From: Coleofasciculus sp. FACHB-1120
GTDB lineage: Bacteria; Cyanobacteriota; Cyanobacteriia; Cyanobacteriales; FACHB-T130
NCBI RefSeq assembly: GCF_014698845.1
Contig: NZ_JACJTV010000020.1
Coordinates: forward strand, 1-64,000
Reading direction: 5' to 3'
Length of the DNA stretch: 64,000 nucleotides
The position numbers and the translations under genes were made by a program. Below the pieces are notes generated by a model. That model was not told where the DNA came from. It ran no database searches and saw only the letters and a list, made by a program, of their open reading frames with translations. The stretch's first letter is position 1; every line of letters starts with the position of its first letter. Shown here piece by piece: positions 9,105 to 20,068 of this stretch.

Positions 9105-9398
9105 ATGGACGCTGTTTCGCTTGCTAGCTGGATTCTCGGCCCGCTTGTGGGCTTGATGACTTTGTTGTTTATCTTTCGGATTGTCCTTACCTGGTATCCC
9201 CAGATAAATTTAAATCGCCTTCCCTTTAACTTGATTGCTTGGCCTACCGAACCCTTTTTAGTGCCGTTGCGGAAAATTGTGCCCCCCATTGGTGGCGTGG
9301 ACATTACCCCAATCATTTGGGTGGGGATCTTTAGCCTACTGCGCGAGATTCTCTTAGGTCAGCAAGGACTGCTCACAATATTTGCCCATACCCACTAA
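9105..9398 (+). CDS. ycf19: YggT/Ycf19 family membrane protein
   Basis: The 97-residue protein has two hydrophobic segments (about 8-30 and 68-85) separated by the family signature PTEPFLVPLRKIVPPIGGVD. YggT/Ycf19 proteins (CCB3 in chloroplasts) are integral membrane proteins; plant relatives help attach haem c to cytochrome b6, and bacterial ones are linked to cell or nucleoid organisation. Which role applies here is not known. It is convergent with accC, with a hairpin in between. Confidence 0.9.
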   Translation: MDAVSLASWILGPLVGLMTLLFIFRIVLTWYPQINLNRLPFNLIAWPTEPFLVPLRKIVPPIGGVDITPIIWVGIFSLLREILLGQQGLLTIFAHTH

Positions 9399-9416
9399 GG
9401 CATTTTGCAGGCTAGG

Positions 9417-9454
9417 AGGAGCGGGTAGCGGAGAATTACCGATTACCCACTCCT
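9417..9454. terminator. hairpin between convergent ycf19 and accC
   Basis: AGGAGCGGGTA (9417-9427) pairs with TACCCACTCCT (9444-9454) apart from one position, which becomes a G-U pair in the accC-strand transcript; an inner CGG...CCG pairing extends the stem. It sits between the stops of two convergent genes and is followed on the plus strand by TATTTATTT, so it may end transcription from both sides. Confidence 0.55.
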
Positions 9455-9457
9455 TAT

Positions 9458-10810
9458 TTATTTCTGCGACTGCATTAACTGTTCAACAAAATTGGTATAA
9501 ACCTCGCCTTGTAAAAACTCTGGTGTCTCCATAATTTTTTGATGGAAGCCAATAGTTGTAGGCAACCCCGTGATAGCGCACTCCCGCAGCGCCCGTTTCA
9601 TCCGTTTAATTGCGGTAGGGCGATCGCTACCCCAGACAATTAATTTGCCAATCAGGGAGTCGTAGTAAGCGGGAATTTCATAATCCGTGTACACATGGGA
9701 ATCCATGCGAACCCCAAAGCCACCAGGAGGAAGATAGCCGCTGATCCGCCCTGGATGAGGGCGGAAGTTGTGGTCGGGGTCTTCAGCATTGATTCGGCAT
9801 TCAATCGCATGACCTCGGAGAACGATTTGATCTTGAGTCAGCGACAATTTCTCACCTTGAGCAATGCGGATTTGCTCGGCAATCAAGTCTAACCCGGTGA
9901 TCATTTCTGTCACCGGGTGTTCGACTTGAATCCGAGTGTTCATTTCCATGAAGTAAAATTCCCCAGAAGGTGCAAGCAGAAACTCCACCGTCCCGGCACC
10001 CGTGTAGTTGATAGACTTAGCAGCCATGACAGCGGCAGTGCCCATTTTTTGGCGCAGTTCTGAACTGAGGACTGGACTAGGAGCTTCTTCCAGTAACTTT
10101 TGATGACGCCGTTGGATAGAGCAATCGCGTTCCCCTAGATGAATTACGTTGCCGTAGTTATCGGCTAAGATTTGAAATTCGATGTGGCGAGGACGCTCAA
10201 TAAATTTTTCTAGATAGACACCTGGATTGCCAAATGCAGCTTCGGCTTCTCCCTGTGCAGCTTGGAAGAGCTTGACGAGTTCGCTTTCTTCCCGTACCAA
10301 ACGCATTCCTCGACCTCCACCTCCGGCGGTGGCTTTAATCATAACGGGATAGCCGATTTCATCCGCGATTGCCAATGCTTCCCGATCGGACATTAATATT
10401 CCATCACTTCCCGGCACCGTAGGCACACCCGCCCGTTGCATCGTTTCTTTAGCAGTAGATTTGTCTCCCATTGCCCGAATCGCTTCCGGCGTCGGACCAA
10501 TGAAAGAAATCTGGTGAGCCGCGCAAATTTCCGCAAATCGGGCATTTTCTGCTAAAAAACCATAGCCTGGATGAATAGCGATCGCGTTGCGTGTCAAAGC
10601 TGCCGCAATAATATTGGGAATATTCAGATAACTTTTGATACTAGGCGGTTCACCAATGCAAACGGCTTCGTCAGCCAGTTGCACATGAAGGGCGTGTCGA
10701 TCGATCGTCGAGTGAACTGCAACAGTCGCAATCCCCATTTCTTCACAGGTACGGAGAATGCGGAGAGCAATTTCCCCTCGGTTAGCAATTAAAATCTTTG
10801 AAAAACGCAT
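9458..10810 (-). CDS. accC: acetyl-CoA carboxylase, biotin carboxylase subunit
   Basis: AccC carboxylates the biotin on AccB using ATP and bicarbonate, the first half-reaction of the committed step of fatty-acid synthesis. The 450-residue protein has the N-terminal domain ([18 protein letters not shown]), the ATP-grasp glycine-rich loop [12 protein letters not shown] near residue 160, and the catalytic segment [15 protein letters not shown] near 290. Length and motifs are normal. It stands alone, with no accB adjacent. Confidence 0.97.
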   Translation of the reverse strand: MRFSKILIANRGEIALRILRTCEEMGIATVAVHSTIDRHALHVQLADEAVCIGEPPSIKSYLNIPNIIAAALTRNAIAIHPGYGFLAENARFAEICAAHQISFIGPTPEAIRAMGDKSTAKETMQRAGVPTVPGSDGILMSDREALAIADEIGYPVMIKATAGGGGRGMRLVREESELVKLFQAAQGEAEAAFGNPGVYLEKFIERPRHIEFQILADNYGNVIHLGERDCSIQRRHQKLLEEAPSPVLSSELRQKMGTAAVMAAKSINYTGAGTVEFLLAPSGEFYFMEMNTRIQVEHPVTEMITGLDLIAEQIRIAQGEKLSLTQDQIVLRGHAIECRINAEDPDHNFRPHPGRISGYLPPGGFGVRMDSHVYTDYEIPAYYDSLIGKLIVWGSDRPTAIKRMKRALRECAITGLPTTIGFHQKIMETPEFLQGEVYTNFVEQLMQSQK

Positions 10811-11003
10811 CTTCTAGTTTTTAGAGAAATGGGGTAGCGCAAGGAACAATCATTATTATTTCAGGATGTTGCCTTCAGTATCAGTACAATATATAGATCG
10901 CATCACCTTGCATCAGAACAGTTATCGATGCTGATTGAAAGTCTTATTTCCTCAAAATAGAACGAAATCGTCCTAAAAGATGCTACGATAGGTATATATG
11001 CAA

Positions 11004-11084
11004 GCGGATGTGGCGGAATTGGTATACGCGCACGTTTGAGGGGCGTGTGGCTTTGCCTTGCGAGTTCGAGTCTCGCCATCCGCA
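11004..11084 (+). tRNA. trnL-GAG: tRNA-Leu (anticodon GAG)
   Basis: An 81-base class II tRNA folds with acceptor stem GCGGATG/CATCCGC, discriminator A at 11084, a D arm from TGGCGGAATTGGTA, anticodon stem CACGT/GCGTG with loop TTGAGGG and GAG at 11038-11040, a variable arm (TGGCTTTGCCTTG region) and a T arm around GAGTTCGAGTCTC. The long variable arm and identity A are typical of leucine tRNA. The 3' CCA is not encoded; the genome continues with TTAATT. Confidence 0.95.
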
Positions 11085-11256
11085 TTAATTCTAATTTCAG
11101 TTCTCAGTGCTGTAAGCGAATCAGTGCTTAGTACGCACTAACTTCTGGAATTGCACAAAAACTTAACTTACCACTCAATTTTTTTTGCAGGAATTCGGTT
11201 TCCGGCAAGAAATTGTTTATGATTTTATATAAGACAATGAAGTTTTGTAAAGAGCT

Positions 11257-11880
11257 TTGACTTCAACTGTTATACCTACAAACAGCGTTACCCTACCAAG
11301 AGCTTGGTATGCTCTCAGTCCACTTTGGCAGGGAGACGAAGAAGTGGTGCAGCAAGGACTGCCTCACACACAGCTAGCGCCAGCATGGCAGATGCTTTTG
11401 CTGGGAGATGGCTCCCCGACTCGTCACTTGCAACTTTTGACGGGTGAACCAACGGAAGTAGATGTGATTGATATGTCGCCTGTAGGCATGGATGCTGATT
11501 CAGCACCCAATCAAATCCAGGCTGTACCAGGTCCCAGGTTGCGACGACAGGTATGGCTGCGTACCACCTCCGGTCAGCGGCTGGCTTACGCGACTTCCTG
11601 GTGGGAAGCCAGCCATGTAGATGAGTATTTACAAAATCGTTCTTTGCCAATTTGGGCAAGTTTGGCTCGCCTGCGTACCGAGTTGTATCGGGATGTACAG
11701 GGAATTTACTATGGTCAGTCGGATGCTTTAGCATCTGCCTTTGGACAAACTGGGCCATTCTGGGGGCGTCATTACCTGTTTTGGCATCATGGGCGTCCCC
11801 TGACGCTGATCTATGAAGTTTTTTCACCCTATTTAACTAACTACTTGGGTCCAATGCAGCCAGTAAATCCAAAGAAGTAA
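11257..11880 (+). CDS. DUF98 / chorismate lyase-like protein
   Basis: The 207-residue product belongs to the DUF98 family, which in cyanobacteria is taken to be the chorismate pyruvate-lyase that makes 4-hydroxybenzoate for plastoquinone. The conserved block RTELYRDVQGIYYGQSD and the closing HGRPLTLIYEVFSPYL are present, with arginines and glutamate where the lyase fold binds product. The best start is a TTG at 11257, since an ATG 21 bases upstream runs into a stop after seven codons. Enzyme activity is inferred from family membership only. Confidence 0.8.
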   Translation: MTSTVIPTNSVTLPRAWYALSPLWQGDEEVVQQGLPHTQLAPAWQMLLLGDGSPTRHLQLLTGEPTEVDVIDMSPVGMDADSAPNQIQAVPGPRLRRQVWLRTTSGQRLAYATSWWEASHVDEYLQNRSLPIWASLARLRTELYRDVQGIYYGQSDALASAFGQTGPFWGRHYLFWHHGRPLTLIYEVFSPYLTNYLGPMQPVNPKK

Positions 11881-12063
11881 ATAGAAGAGAGATTGAATTA
11901 TTTTGTAGGATAGGTAGAGCCGGAGTGAAACCCATCAAACCTTTGTCAAGGTTGGGTTGAGTCCCAATCGCCCAAACTCCAAATGGCAGGATTTAATTCA
12001 GTTTTCCTACCTTATTGATACTGTCCGGCATAAATGCGCGGAGCAAGTATAAAGTGAAAAAGA

Positions 12064-12101
12064 TTACAGGGGAAAGAAGTCTTGACTTCTTTCCCCTGTA
12101 A
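12064..12101. terminator. strong bidirectional terminator
   Basis: A perfect 17-base-pair stem (TTACAGGGGAAAGAAGT, 12064-12080, with its complement at 12085-12101) closes on a CTTG tetraloop and is followed by GTTTTT on the plus strand. It lies between the convergent DUF98 and purF genes, so it can end both transcripts. Confidence 0.88.
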
Positions 12102-12134
12102 GTTTTTCAAATTCATTTAACTCCTGACAAAGAG

Positions 12135-13628
12135 TTAACAGCTAGCTGCTTTTTCCAACATCAGCTTAGAACGCTTAACTTGCTCTGGAACTGGGATGGG
12201 ATAGTCGCCCGTAAAACAAGCAGAGCAAAAATTGTTGGGATCTTCGCCGGTAGTTTTTAACATTCCCTCGCGGCTGAGATAAGCTAGCGAGTCTACACCT
12301 ATTTGGTCGGCAATTTCTTCGACTGACTTTGTTGCCGCAATCAACTGATCTTGGCTGTCAGTGTCAATCCCATAAAAGCAGGGATGAGTGACTGGCGGAG
12401 AGGAAATTCGCATATGAACCTCGGTGGCACCGGCATCTCGGAGGGCTTTGACAAGTTTGCGGCTAGTTGTTCCTCGGACGATGGAGTCATCAACAATGAC
12501 CACTCGTTTCCCAGTCAGCACATCTTTAAGAGGATTGAGTTTCATCTTGATGCCAGACTCTCGCATTGCTTGAGTCGGCTGGATAAAAGTGCGACCGACA
12601 TAGCGATTTTTAATCAATCCCTCGGCGTAAGGAATGCCGGATGCTTGGGAAAATCCAATCGCGGCGGGAATGCCGGAATCGGGTACGCCAATAATGATAT
12701 CGGTATCCGCTGGAGATTCGTGAGCGAGTTGCCGTCCTAAGCGCAGCCGGTAGCTATAGAGACTTTCGTCATGCATGACGCTATCCGGGCGAGCAAAGTA
12801 AATCATTTCAAAGATGCATAGTTTCCGCTTGGGTTGTTCTGCCCAGAAGAAGGAAGCCATACCTTCTTCGGTAATCCAAACTAACTCGCCCGGTTCAACA
12901 TCCCGCAGGTACTCAGCACCAATAATATCTAAGCCACAAGTTTCTGAGGCGAGAACATATCGCTGAGGGTTCGTGTTTAAAATGCCAATTACTAAGGGAC
13001 GAATGCCGTTGGAGTCGCGGACACCCATCAAGCCGTCTGGCGTTCCAATTGCCAGACTAAAGGCTCCTTCACATTGCCGAAAGGCTCGAATCGCTCCTTC
13101 TAACCAGTCTTTGCCTGCGTTAATTTCTTCTGCGATCGCAAAGGCAATCATCTCAGAATCCGTCGTCGTGACTAAGTTACAGTCGCGTCGCAACAACTCT
13201 TCCCGCAGTTTCCCAGTATTGACTAAATTACCATTGTGTGTCAATGCAAGCGTTCCTAAGCGAGTCTCGACAACTGCTGGCTGAGCATTAACAACGCGGC
13301 TGGAACCCGTCGTGGAGTAACGGGTATGACCAACTGCCAAGTTCCCTGGTAGCTGATTCAAGATAGATTCGTTAAAGACTTGGGAAACCAAGCCCATCTC
13401 TTTGTGTAAATGAACCTGCTTGCCGTCAAAAGCGGCAATACCAGCAGATTCCTGACCCCGGTGCTGTAACGCATACAAACCAAAATAGGTCAGTTTGGCG
13501 ACATCTTCACCTGGTGCATAAACCCCAAAAACGCCACAGGCTTCCTCTGGCTTATCAGGTCGCTGAACATTCAAGTGGTTAGACTCAGCTGGAGACTCAT
13601 CACTTGCAAAGGGATGGTTGGGAATCAT
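12135..13628 (-). CDS. purF: amidophosphoribosyltransferase
   Basis: PurF makes 5-phosphoribosylamine from PRPP and glutamine, the first committed step of purine synthesis. The 497-residue protein carries a propeptide of about 30 residues before the nucleophile Cys31 (EEACGVFGVY), the glutamine amidotransferase segment ALQHRGQESAG, the PRPP-binding loop VVIVDDSIVRGTT, and cysteines including CSACFTGDYP that fit the [4Fe-4S] form of the enzyme. It is followed downstream by a strong terminator, and purL lies just upstream on the same strand, with 164 bases between. Confidence 0.97.
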   Translation of the reverse strand: MIPNHPFASDESPAESNHLNVQRPDKPEEACGVFGVYAPGEDVAKLTYFGLYALQHRGQESAGIAAFDGKQVHLHKEMGLVSQVFNESILNQLPGNLAVGHTRYSTTGSSRVVNAQPAVVETRLGTLALTHNGNLVNTGKLREELLRRDCNLVTTTDSEMIAFAIAEEINAGKDWLEGAIRAFRQCEGAFSLAIGTPDGLMGVRDSNGIRPLVIGILNTNPQRYVLASETCGLDIIGAEYLRDVEPGELVWITEEGMASFFWAEQPKRKLCIFEMIYFARPDSVMHDESLYSYRLRLGRQLAHESPADTDIIIGVPDSGIPAAIGFSQASGIPYAEGLIKNRYVGRTFIQPTQAMRESGIKMKLNPLKDVLTGKRVVIVDDSIVRGTTSRKLVKALRDAGATEVHMRISSPPVTHPCFYGIDTDSQDQLIAATKSVEEIADQIGVDSLAYLSREGMLKTTGEDPNNFCSACFTGDYPIPVPEQVKRSKLMLEKAASC

Positions 13629-13792
13629 GTGAGAACTTGGCTCCTACTTATTGAGGCAGAGAAAAACTAACCAGGCTTAGTAATTCTTAATAATCTCATA
13701 ACAAAGCGTTAATGTCGCTAGCCGAAGACATAGACCCGAAAATTCGGTCTGTCTGGGTCAGCGATTTCTGGAAGTAAAAGGGGGAAGGTTGG

Positions 13793-16150
13793 CTAAACGG
13801 TTAACCGGCGTTGGATAGCATTGTGATAAGCATCGCCCATTTTCTTAATGCTAACGTCAATCAAAGTTTGGCTTTGTGTCGTAAAAACCCGTAACTCACT
13901 GTCCGGTTTTCCGACACGACCCACTCTTTCCCAGCAATCTTCCAGTTGCTCCTTTAAATAGGATTCCCAAATTCCTTGGTGTTCTTGCACGACGGAAACT
14001 AAAATTCGCGCTCCTCCCTCGCCAAAAAGGATAGAATCCCAGCGTACAGAGGGTTCTGGGGGAAGTTCCCAGTGAATTTCGGCTCCTAAGTTGCTAGCGA
14101 TGCAAGCTTCTGAGAGAGCGATCGCAACTCCTCCCTCAGCACAATCGTGAGCTGAGCGAATCCAACCTTGACGAATTCCCTCCCGACAAGCAGCTTGTAC
14201 CCGACGTTCCAAATCAAAATCTACGGTGGGCGGTTTACCGGCGACAATGTCATGAATGACTGACAAATACTCGGAGGCACCTAACGTGACTCCCTCTGAG
14301 GAATCCAAACGTTTTCCCAATAAATAAATTAAATCTCCCTCGGCTTGCCAAGCTTGGCTGCAAACTCGCGTGATGTCAGGAATTAACCCCACCATCCCCA
14401 CCACGGGCGTTGGATAAATTGGCTGGGGATTCCCGTCAGCGTCCAGGGTTTCATTGTAGAGAGACACGTTGCCGCCAGTCACCGGCGTTCCCAATTCCCG
14501 ACAAGCTTCCGCGATTCCCCGACAAGCATTTGCCAGTTGCCAATAACCCACCGGCTTTTCTGGACTCCCAAAATTTAGGTTATCCGTGACTGCTAAAGGT
14601 TCGGCTCCCACACAACTAAGATTACGAGCCGCTTCTGCGACGACTGCCTTGGCTCCTTCATAAGGGTCAAGATAGACGTAACGAGCATTGCAATCGACAG
14701 TGGCAGCAACCCCTTTATGGTTGCCCTGGGTAATCGAGTAATTTGGCGAGGGTTCTAGCGGACGCACCCGCACTACTGCGGCATCTGCGCCACCTGGAAC
14801 AATCACAGTATTGTTTTGCACCTGATGGTCGTACTGACGATAAACCCAACGCTTAGAGGCAATTGTGGGAGTATCTAACAAAGTCAAGAGAATCTCATTC
14901 CAGGTGAGAAAACGACTTTGAATTTCGATGCCAGCGCTGGTACAAGCCGGAAGGCGATCGCTTGTCCACTCCCAAGCTAGACGTGCATACTCTGGTGGTT
15001 CTGCCAATAATTCCCGGTGATAGATAGGCGTATTATCTGCTAAAGCCGTTGCTGGAATTTCTGCCGCTACGCCGCCTTGAAACAGAATCCGCACAATCGG
15101 CTGTTCAATGACGGTGCCTGCTACAACTGCTTGCAGACCCCAGCGATGGAAAATATCAATCAACTCCTGTTCGCGCCCCTTGTAGGCAACAAATAACATC
15201 CGTTCCTGAGATTCAGAGAGTAAATATTCATAAGGCACCATCCCCGTTTCGCGCACTGGAATTTTGTCTAAATCCAGTTCAATTCCGACACCACCTTTAG
15301 CCGCCATTTCTGACGTGGAACAGGTAATGCCCGCCGCGCCCATATCCTGCGCGGCGGCAACAGCACCTGTTTTAAACGCTTCCAGACAAGCTTCAATTAA
15401 TGATTTTTCTAGAAAAGGGTCCCCCACTTGTACCGCTGGACGGTCATCCATCGACTCATCACTAAGTTCCGCACTGGCAAAACTCGCCCCGCCCATGCCA
15501 TCTCGCCCAGTTGTAGAACCTACATACAGCACTGGATTGCCAATCCCTACGGCTCCAGAGGTGACAATTTCCGGAGTTTCCATCAATCCTAGTGCCATTA
15601 CATTCACTAGGGGATTGCCAGAATAAGCTGGATCAAAATAAACTTCACCGCCCACAGTCGGGACTCCCACACAATTGCCGTAGTGCGAGATTCCCGATAC
15701 CACACCATTGAACAATCGTCGCGTCTTGGCATCTTCCAGAGAACCAAAGCGGAGGGAGTTTAACAAGGCGATGGGACGCGCACCCATTGTAAAGATATCC
15801 CGGAGAATCCCGCCGACTCCCGTCGCAGCCCCTTGAAACGGTTCAACTGCTGAGGGGTGATTGTGAGATTCAATTTTAAATGCGAGTTGCAGTCCGTCGC
15901 CCAAGTCTACAACACCAGCATTTTCTCCTGGCCCGACGAGAATGCGATCGCCCTCAGTCGGAAACTGCTTGAGTAATGGTCGCGAGTTCTTGTAGCAGCA
16001 ATGCTCCGACCACATGACGCCGAACATCCCTAACTCAGCTTTATTCGGATGACGTCCTAGCCGTTGGACAATGTCTTCGTATTCTTCTGGTTTTATACCT
16101 TCTGCGGCAATTTCTTCGGGGGTAAACGGAGCGGATGAGATTGTAGACAT
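13793..16150 (-). CDS. purL: phosphoribosylformylglycinamidine synthase subunit PurL
   Basis: PurL is the ATP-dependent synthetase subunit that converts FGAR to FGAM in purine synthesis, working with PurQ and PurS. At 785 residues it is the small, separate-subunit form. The N-terminal helix region ([16 protein letters not shown]), the signature [22 protein letters not shown] and the catalytic [14 protein letters not shown] are all present, and two AIRS-like halves can be recognised. It precedes purF in the direction of transcription, forming a purL-purF pair; purQ and purS are not in the window. Confidence 0.97.
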   Translation of the reverse strand: MSTISSAPFTPEEIAAEGIKPEEYEDIVQRLGRHPNKAELGMFGVMWSEHCCYKNSRPLLKQFPTEGDRILVGPGENAGVVDLGDGLQLAFKIESHNHPSAVEPFQGAATGVGGILRDIFTMGARPIALLNSLRFGSLEDAKTRRLFNGVVSGISHYGNCVGVPTVGGEVYFDPAYSGNPLVNVMALGLMETPEIVTSGAVGIGNPVLYVGSTTGRDGMGGASFASAELSDESMDDRPAVQVGDPFLEKSLIEACLEAFKTGAVAAAQDMGAAGITCSTSEMAAKGGVGIELDLDKIPVRETGMVPYEYLLSESQERMLFVAYKGREQELIDIFHRWGLQAVVAGTVIEQPIVRILFQGGVAAEIPATALADNTPIYHRELLAEPPEYARLAWEWTSDRLPACTSAGIEIQSRFLTWNEILLTLLDTPTIASKRWVYRQYDHQVQNNTVIVPGGADAAVVRVRPLEPSPNYSITQGNHKGVAATVDCNARYVYLDPYEGAKAVVAEAARNLSCVGAEPLAVTDNLNFGSPEKPVGYWQLANACRGIAEACRELGTPVTGGNVSLYNETLDADGNPQPIYPTPVVGMVGLIPDITRVCSQAWQAEGDLIYLLGKRLDSSEGVTLGASEYLSVIHDIVAGKPPTVDFDLERRVQAACREGIRQGWIRSAHDCAEGGVAIALSEACIASNLGAEIHWELPPEPSVRWDSILFGEGGARILVSVVQEHQGIWESYLKEQLEDCWERVGRVGKPDSELRVFTTQSQTLIDVSIKKMGDAYHNAIQRRLTV

Positions 16151-16280
16151 GGAACCCTTGCACGAACGGCACAGGGTTAATTGTATCGATATTTCCCCGC
16201 TACTTATGCGGTAAATGTGCTTGTAACTTTAACGTATATAAAATTGTGTCAATTTTAAGGAGTTTTAAAGCGCATCTAAA

Positions 16281-16311
16281 AAAATAGAGTAGGCATTGCC
16301 CACCCTATTTT
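16281..16311 (-). terminator. rho-independent terminator of pdhA
   Basis: In the minus-strand transcript AAAATAGGGTGGGCA pairs with TGCCTACTCTATTTT, with two G-U pairs, followed directly by a run of seven Ts (plus-strand As at 16278-16284). It begins about 26 bases after the pdhA stop and separates pdhA from purL. Confidence 0.85.
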
Positions 16312-16336
16312 TGACTACCGTTATTAACGCTAACTG

Positions 16337-17371
16337 TTAATCATCACCGGCAAAAATATAACGGTACAGTTCGCTAGGATCGGGTTCTGGACTTTCCTCG
16401 GCAAACTTCACCGCATCGTCGATGACAGCTTGGATTTTCCGGTCAATTTCCTTGAGTTCTTCTTGGTCTACCAGATTGTGTTCTACAAGATGAGCAGCCA
16501 ACTTTTTGATTGGATCGCGGGCGAACCAATATTCCTTCTCATTTTTAGAACGGAGTTCGTCGGGATCAGCTAGAGAATGACCTCGGAAGCGGTAGGTTAG
16601 GGCTTCAATCAAGGTTGGTCCTTCACCCGCACGGGCACGCGCGATCGCTTCCTGGGCGACTGCACGAACTGCTAACACGTCCATGCCATCAACTTCAACA
16701 CCTGCCATGCCAAATGCATGAGCTTTCTTAAAAATCTCTGGTACAGAAGTTGCCCGTTCGTGCGCCATACCAATTGCCCATTTGTTGTTTTCCACCACAT
16801 ACAAAATCGGCAGTTTCCACAGCGCCGCCATGTTCAAGCATTCAAAAAATTGACCGTTATTCGCCGCACCGTCACCAAAAAAACAGGCAGTTACTTGATC
16901 GGAACCGGCATCTCCCAAAGCTTCGCGGCGGTATTTACTGGCAAAAGCCGCACCCGTAGCAACAGGAATCCCTTCAGCCACAAATGCATAACCTCCCAGC
17001 AGTTTATGCTCAGAGGAGAACATATGCATCGAGCCGCCGCGCCCCTTACTACAGCCGGTTGCCTTACCAAATAACTCAGCCATTACCTCTTTTGCAGGCA
17101 CCCCAGCACTTAGAGCATGAACATGGTCTCGGTAGGTGCTGGCAACATAATCCTCACCAGGACGCATTGCCTGGATGACGCCAGTTGACACAGCCTCTTG
17201 ACCGTTATATAGGTGGACAAAACCAAACATTTTGCCCCGGTAATACATCTCGGCGCACTTATCTTCAAAAAACCGCCCCAAGACCATGTCCTCGTAAAGG
17301 ATCAATCCTTCTTCTTTGGTTATTTGGGTTTGATCGGCGTGAAAGACGGGTAAAATGCGTTCCTGAACCAT
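16337..17371 (-). CDS. pdhA: pyruvate dehydrogenase E1 component, alpha subunit
   Basis: The E1 alpha/beta heterotetramer decarboxylates pyruvate with thiamine diphosphate and passes the acetyl group to the E2 lipoyl domain. The 344-residue product shows the thiamine-binding motif starting [10 protein letters not shown] and ending VVENN, the phosphorylation-loop region [15 protein letters not shown], and the substrate-binding segment [13 protein letters not shown]. The beta subunit is not adjacent, as usual in cyanobacteria. It has its own terminator. Confidence 0.96.
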   Translation of the reverse strand: MVQERILPVFHADQTQITKEEGLILYEDMVLGRFFEDKCAEMYYRGKMFGFVHLYNGQEAVSTGVIQAMRPGEDYVASTYRDHVHALSAGVPAKEVMAELFGKATGCSKGRGGSMHMFSSEHKLLGGYAFVAEGIPVATGAAFASKYRREALGDAGSDQVTACFFGDGAANNGQFFECLNMAALWKLPILYVVENNKWAIGMAHERATSVPEIFKKAHAFGMAGVEVDGMDVLAVRAVAQEAIARARAGEGPTLIEALTYRFRGHSLADPDELRSKNEKEYWFARDPIKKLAAHLVEHNLVDQEELKEIDRKIQAVIDDAVKFAEESPEPDPSELYRYIFAGDD

Positions 17372-17540
17372 TGATTTAAGGGATAAACTTGACGTGATTG
17401 GTTGAACGGCGGTTTTTATCTACCAAGATAAGCTTCTACTATAGAAGCTAGGGGGTATAATTATCGCACCTATTCTATCGTTTATGTTCGCTCGTACAGA
17501 TACAGATTAATTTAGTTGCCTGGGGCTGAGGAAGTAGACT

Positions 17541-19979
17541 GTGAGAATTCCGCTCGATTACTACCGGATTCTGGGCCTGCCGATTCAGGCTACGGCTGAG
17601 CAGTTGCAGCAAGCGTATCGCGATCGCGCTCTGCAACTTCCTCGACGCGAGTATTCGGAAATTACGATCGCCGCCCGAAAACAACTGCTAGACGAAGCTT
17701 ACGCGATTCTGTGCGATCCAGAACAGCGTTCCGCTTACGACGCTACATTTCTGACAAAAACATACGACCTGGATTCAGAATCAGGAACGGCAACTCGTCA
17801 GGAGGGGAACGGTACAGCAGACGCCGACCTTGACCCTTATACGCCCAGCATCGAAATTCAAGACGAGCAATTCGTTGGGGCATTGCTGATCTTACAGGAG
17901 CTAGGAGAATACGAACTGGTGCTGAAACTGGGGCGTCCCTTCCTCAGTCGTGCCAGCACCAGTATCGAAAAGGGTCGTTTGGGGAACCCTCAGCTAGTGC
18001 AACCAGATATTGTGCTGACGCTGGCATTGGCGTGTCTGGAACTAGGTCGAGAGCAATGGCAGCAAGGTCAATATGAAAATGCCGCCACCTCCCTAGAGAC
18101 GGGTCAAGAATTACTGTTGCGAGAAGGGATTTTTGCCAGCTTGCGGGGTGAAATTCAGGCGGATCTTTACAAGCTTCGCCCGTACCGCATTTTGGAATTA
18201 CTCGCCAGTAGTGAAGACAAAGTAACCGAACGCCGCAAAGGATTGCAGCATTTGCAAGAAATGTTGCAAGAACGCGGCGGCATCGATGGCACCGGAGACG
18301 ATCAATCTGGGCTGAACATTGATGACTTTCTCCGCTTCATTCAACAGCTGCGTAGCTACTTGACCTCCACTGAACAGCAGAACCTCTTTGAAGCCGAAGC
18401 GCGTCGCCCATCGGCAGTGGCTACCTATTTAGCGGTTTATGCTTTACTAGGTCGGGGGTTTGCCCAACGACAGCCGGGTCTGATTAGACAAGCCAAGCAA
18501 ATGCTGATGCGCTTAGGCAAACGTCAGGATGTGCATTTAGAACAGGCGGTGTGCGCCCTCCTCCTGGGTCAGACGGAAGAAGCCAGCCGCGCCTTGGAAC
18601 TCAGCCAGGAGTACGAACCGCTAGCCTTCATTCGGGAACATTCTCAGGGTGCCCCAGACTTGTTACCTGGCTTATGTTTATACGGGGAGCGTTGGTTGCA
18701 AGCAGAAGTGTTTCCCCACTTCCGAGATTTAGCATCGGTGCGAGCTTCATTGAAGGATTACTTTGCCGATGACCAGGTGCAGGCTTACTTAGAAGAATTG
18801 CCAGTAGAGGAAGATACAACCAATGAGTGGGCAGTATTGCCGACTCAACAAGTATCTTATGCTGCGGCTCCCGTCTCGCGAGGGACAACTGACTCCCCAG
18901 GATTTCGCAGACCGGAGAGTGTGGTATCTCGCTCCAGTGCGCGGAACGGCAGTGGAGAGAATGGGGGCAGGATAAGCGATACGGCATCAAGCAACGCGCC
19001 TTTGCGTCCCAACGCTGAAGAAAGTTCCTCGCGCGATCGCCTTCAACAATTAGTGGAACAGCAATCTGATGCAGCTCATCGAACGGCGACGATGACCGCT
19101 ACAATCGATCGCCCGCAAACAGGGGGAGGATCGAATTTACCGGCGGCAGAACGAGTTTCTCGGTCTCCAGAACCAGAAGGCAACGATCCGGGCTTGGCTG
19201 GGGATTCTGCCTCGAAGCGTCAGCGCCGTCGAGGGAATTTACCGGAACAAAATGAACAACCACGGGCAACGATCGCTAGTCGGTTGCGGAGACCAGATTC
19301 TGTGTCCAAGGCATCCCCCACCGGGGGAGATGTATCAGCTCGTCGTTCAGGCGGTCGTCTTCAACGTTCTGCGACTTCCTTGCGCTCGGCAAAAACCGGG
19401 AGGCTTATTTTACTCGGACTTGCCGGAATTCTCGGTTTGGGAATCTTTCTAATGCTAGCGACCGCTGCTTTCAGTTGGCTCCAGAGAAGTTTCTCTGGCC
19501 CACTCTTAGAAGGAGAGCAACCGATGGTACAGCTAGCTGTGCCTCCGGTACCCATTCCCGAACCAGGCACTAAATTATTGAGTCCGTCTGGCCCTCTAAC
19601 CCAGGAAACAGCCCGACAATTGGTTCAGATTTGGCTTGCCAGTAAAGCAGATGCCTTGGGTGAAGAGCATACCGTTGAAAAGTTACAGCAAATCCTTGCC
19701 GATCCCGCTTTATCTCGTTGGCAGAAACGTGCTCAAAGCACCAAGGACAGTAACTCGTACTGGAAGTACAGGCACAAAGTCGAGGTAAAATCTGTTGAAA
19801 CGAGCGATCGCAATCCCGATCGAGCCAAAGTGGATGCACAGGTGAATGAAGCCGCAGACTTCTATAAAGCAGGTAAGCTCAATCAAGCTTCTTCTTATGA
19901 TGAAAGCCTGCGCGTGCGCTATGAACTGGTACGCAAGGATGGTCAGTGGCTGATCCAAGACATGAAGGTTCTGAGGTAG
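17541..19979 (+). CDS. ftn2: cell division protein Ftn2/ZipN (ARC6 homologue)
   Basis: Ftn2 (ZipN), the ancestor of plastid ARC6, anchors FtsZ filaments to the inner membrane at the division site. The 812-residue protein starts (GTG, 17541) with a J-like domain, DYYRILGLPIQATAEQL, which lacks the HPD tripeptide needed to stimulate DnaK, as in other Ftn2/ARC6 proteins. A helical middle region follows, then a Ser/Arg-rich linker (about 450-615), one membrane helix (LILLGLAGILGLGIFLML, near 620-640), and the C-terminal ARC6-IMS/DUF4101 domain with the closing segment YELVRKDGQWLIQDMKVLR. The layout places the long N-terminal part in the cytosol and the C-terminal domain in the periplasm. Confidence 0.93.
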   Translation: MRIPLDYYRILGLPIQATAEQLQQAYRDRALQLPRREYSEITIAARKQLLDEAYAILCDPEQRSAYDATFLTKTYDLDSESGTATRQEGNGTADADLDPYTPSIEIQDEQFVGALLILQELGEYELVLKLGRPFLSRASTSIEKGRLGNPQLVQPDIVLTLALACLELGREQWQQGQYENAATSLETGQELLLREGIFASLRGEIQADLYKLRPYRILELLASSEDKVTERRKGLQHLQEMLQERGGIDGTGDDQSGLNIDDFLRFIQQLRSYLTSTEQQNLFEAEARRPSAVATYLAVYALLGRGFAQRQPGLIRQAKQMLMRLGKRQDVHLEQAVCALLLGQTEEASRALELSQEYEPLAFIREHSQGAPDLLPGLCLYGERWLQAEVFPHFRDLASVRASLKDYFADDQVQAYLEELPVEEDTTNEWAVLPTQQVSYAAAPVSRGTTDSPGFRRPESVVSRSSARNGSGENGGRISDTASSNAPLRPNAEESSSRDRLQQLVEQQSDAAHRTATMTATIDRPQTGGGSNLPAAERVSRSPEPEGNDPGLAGDSASKRQRRRGNLPEQNEQPRATIASRLRRPDSVSKASPTGGDVSARRSGGRLQRSATSLRSAKTGRLILLGLAGILGLGIFLMLATAAFSWLQRSFSGPLLEGEQPMVQLAVPPVPIPEPGTKLLSPSGPLTQETARQLVQIWLASKADALGEEHTVEKLQQILADPALSRWQKRAQSTKDSNSYWKYRHKVEVKSVETSDRNPDRAKVDAQVNEAADFYKAGKLNQASSYDESLRVRYELVRKDGQWLIQDMKVLR

Positions 19980-20068
19980 TCATTGGGAATTAGTCATAAG
20001 TCGGCTCGTCATCAGGCGACCGATTGTTAACGCTTGACCCGTGGCTGATGACCAGTGGCTAATAACGA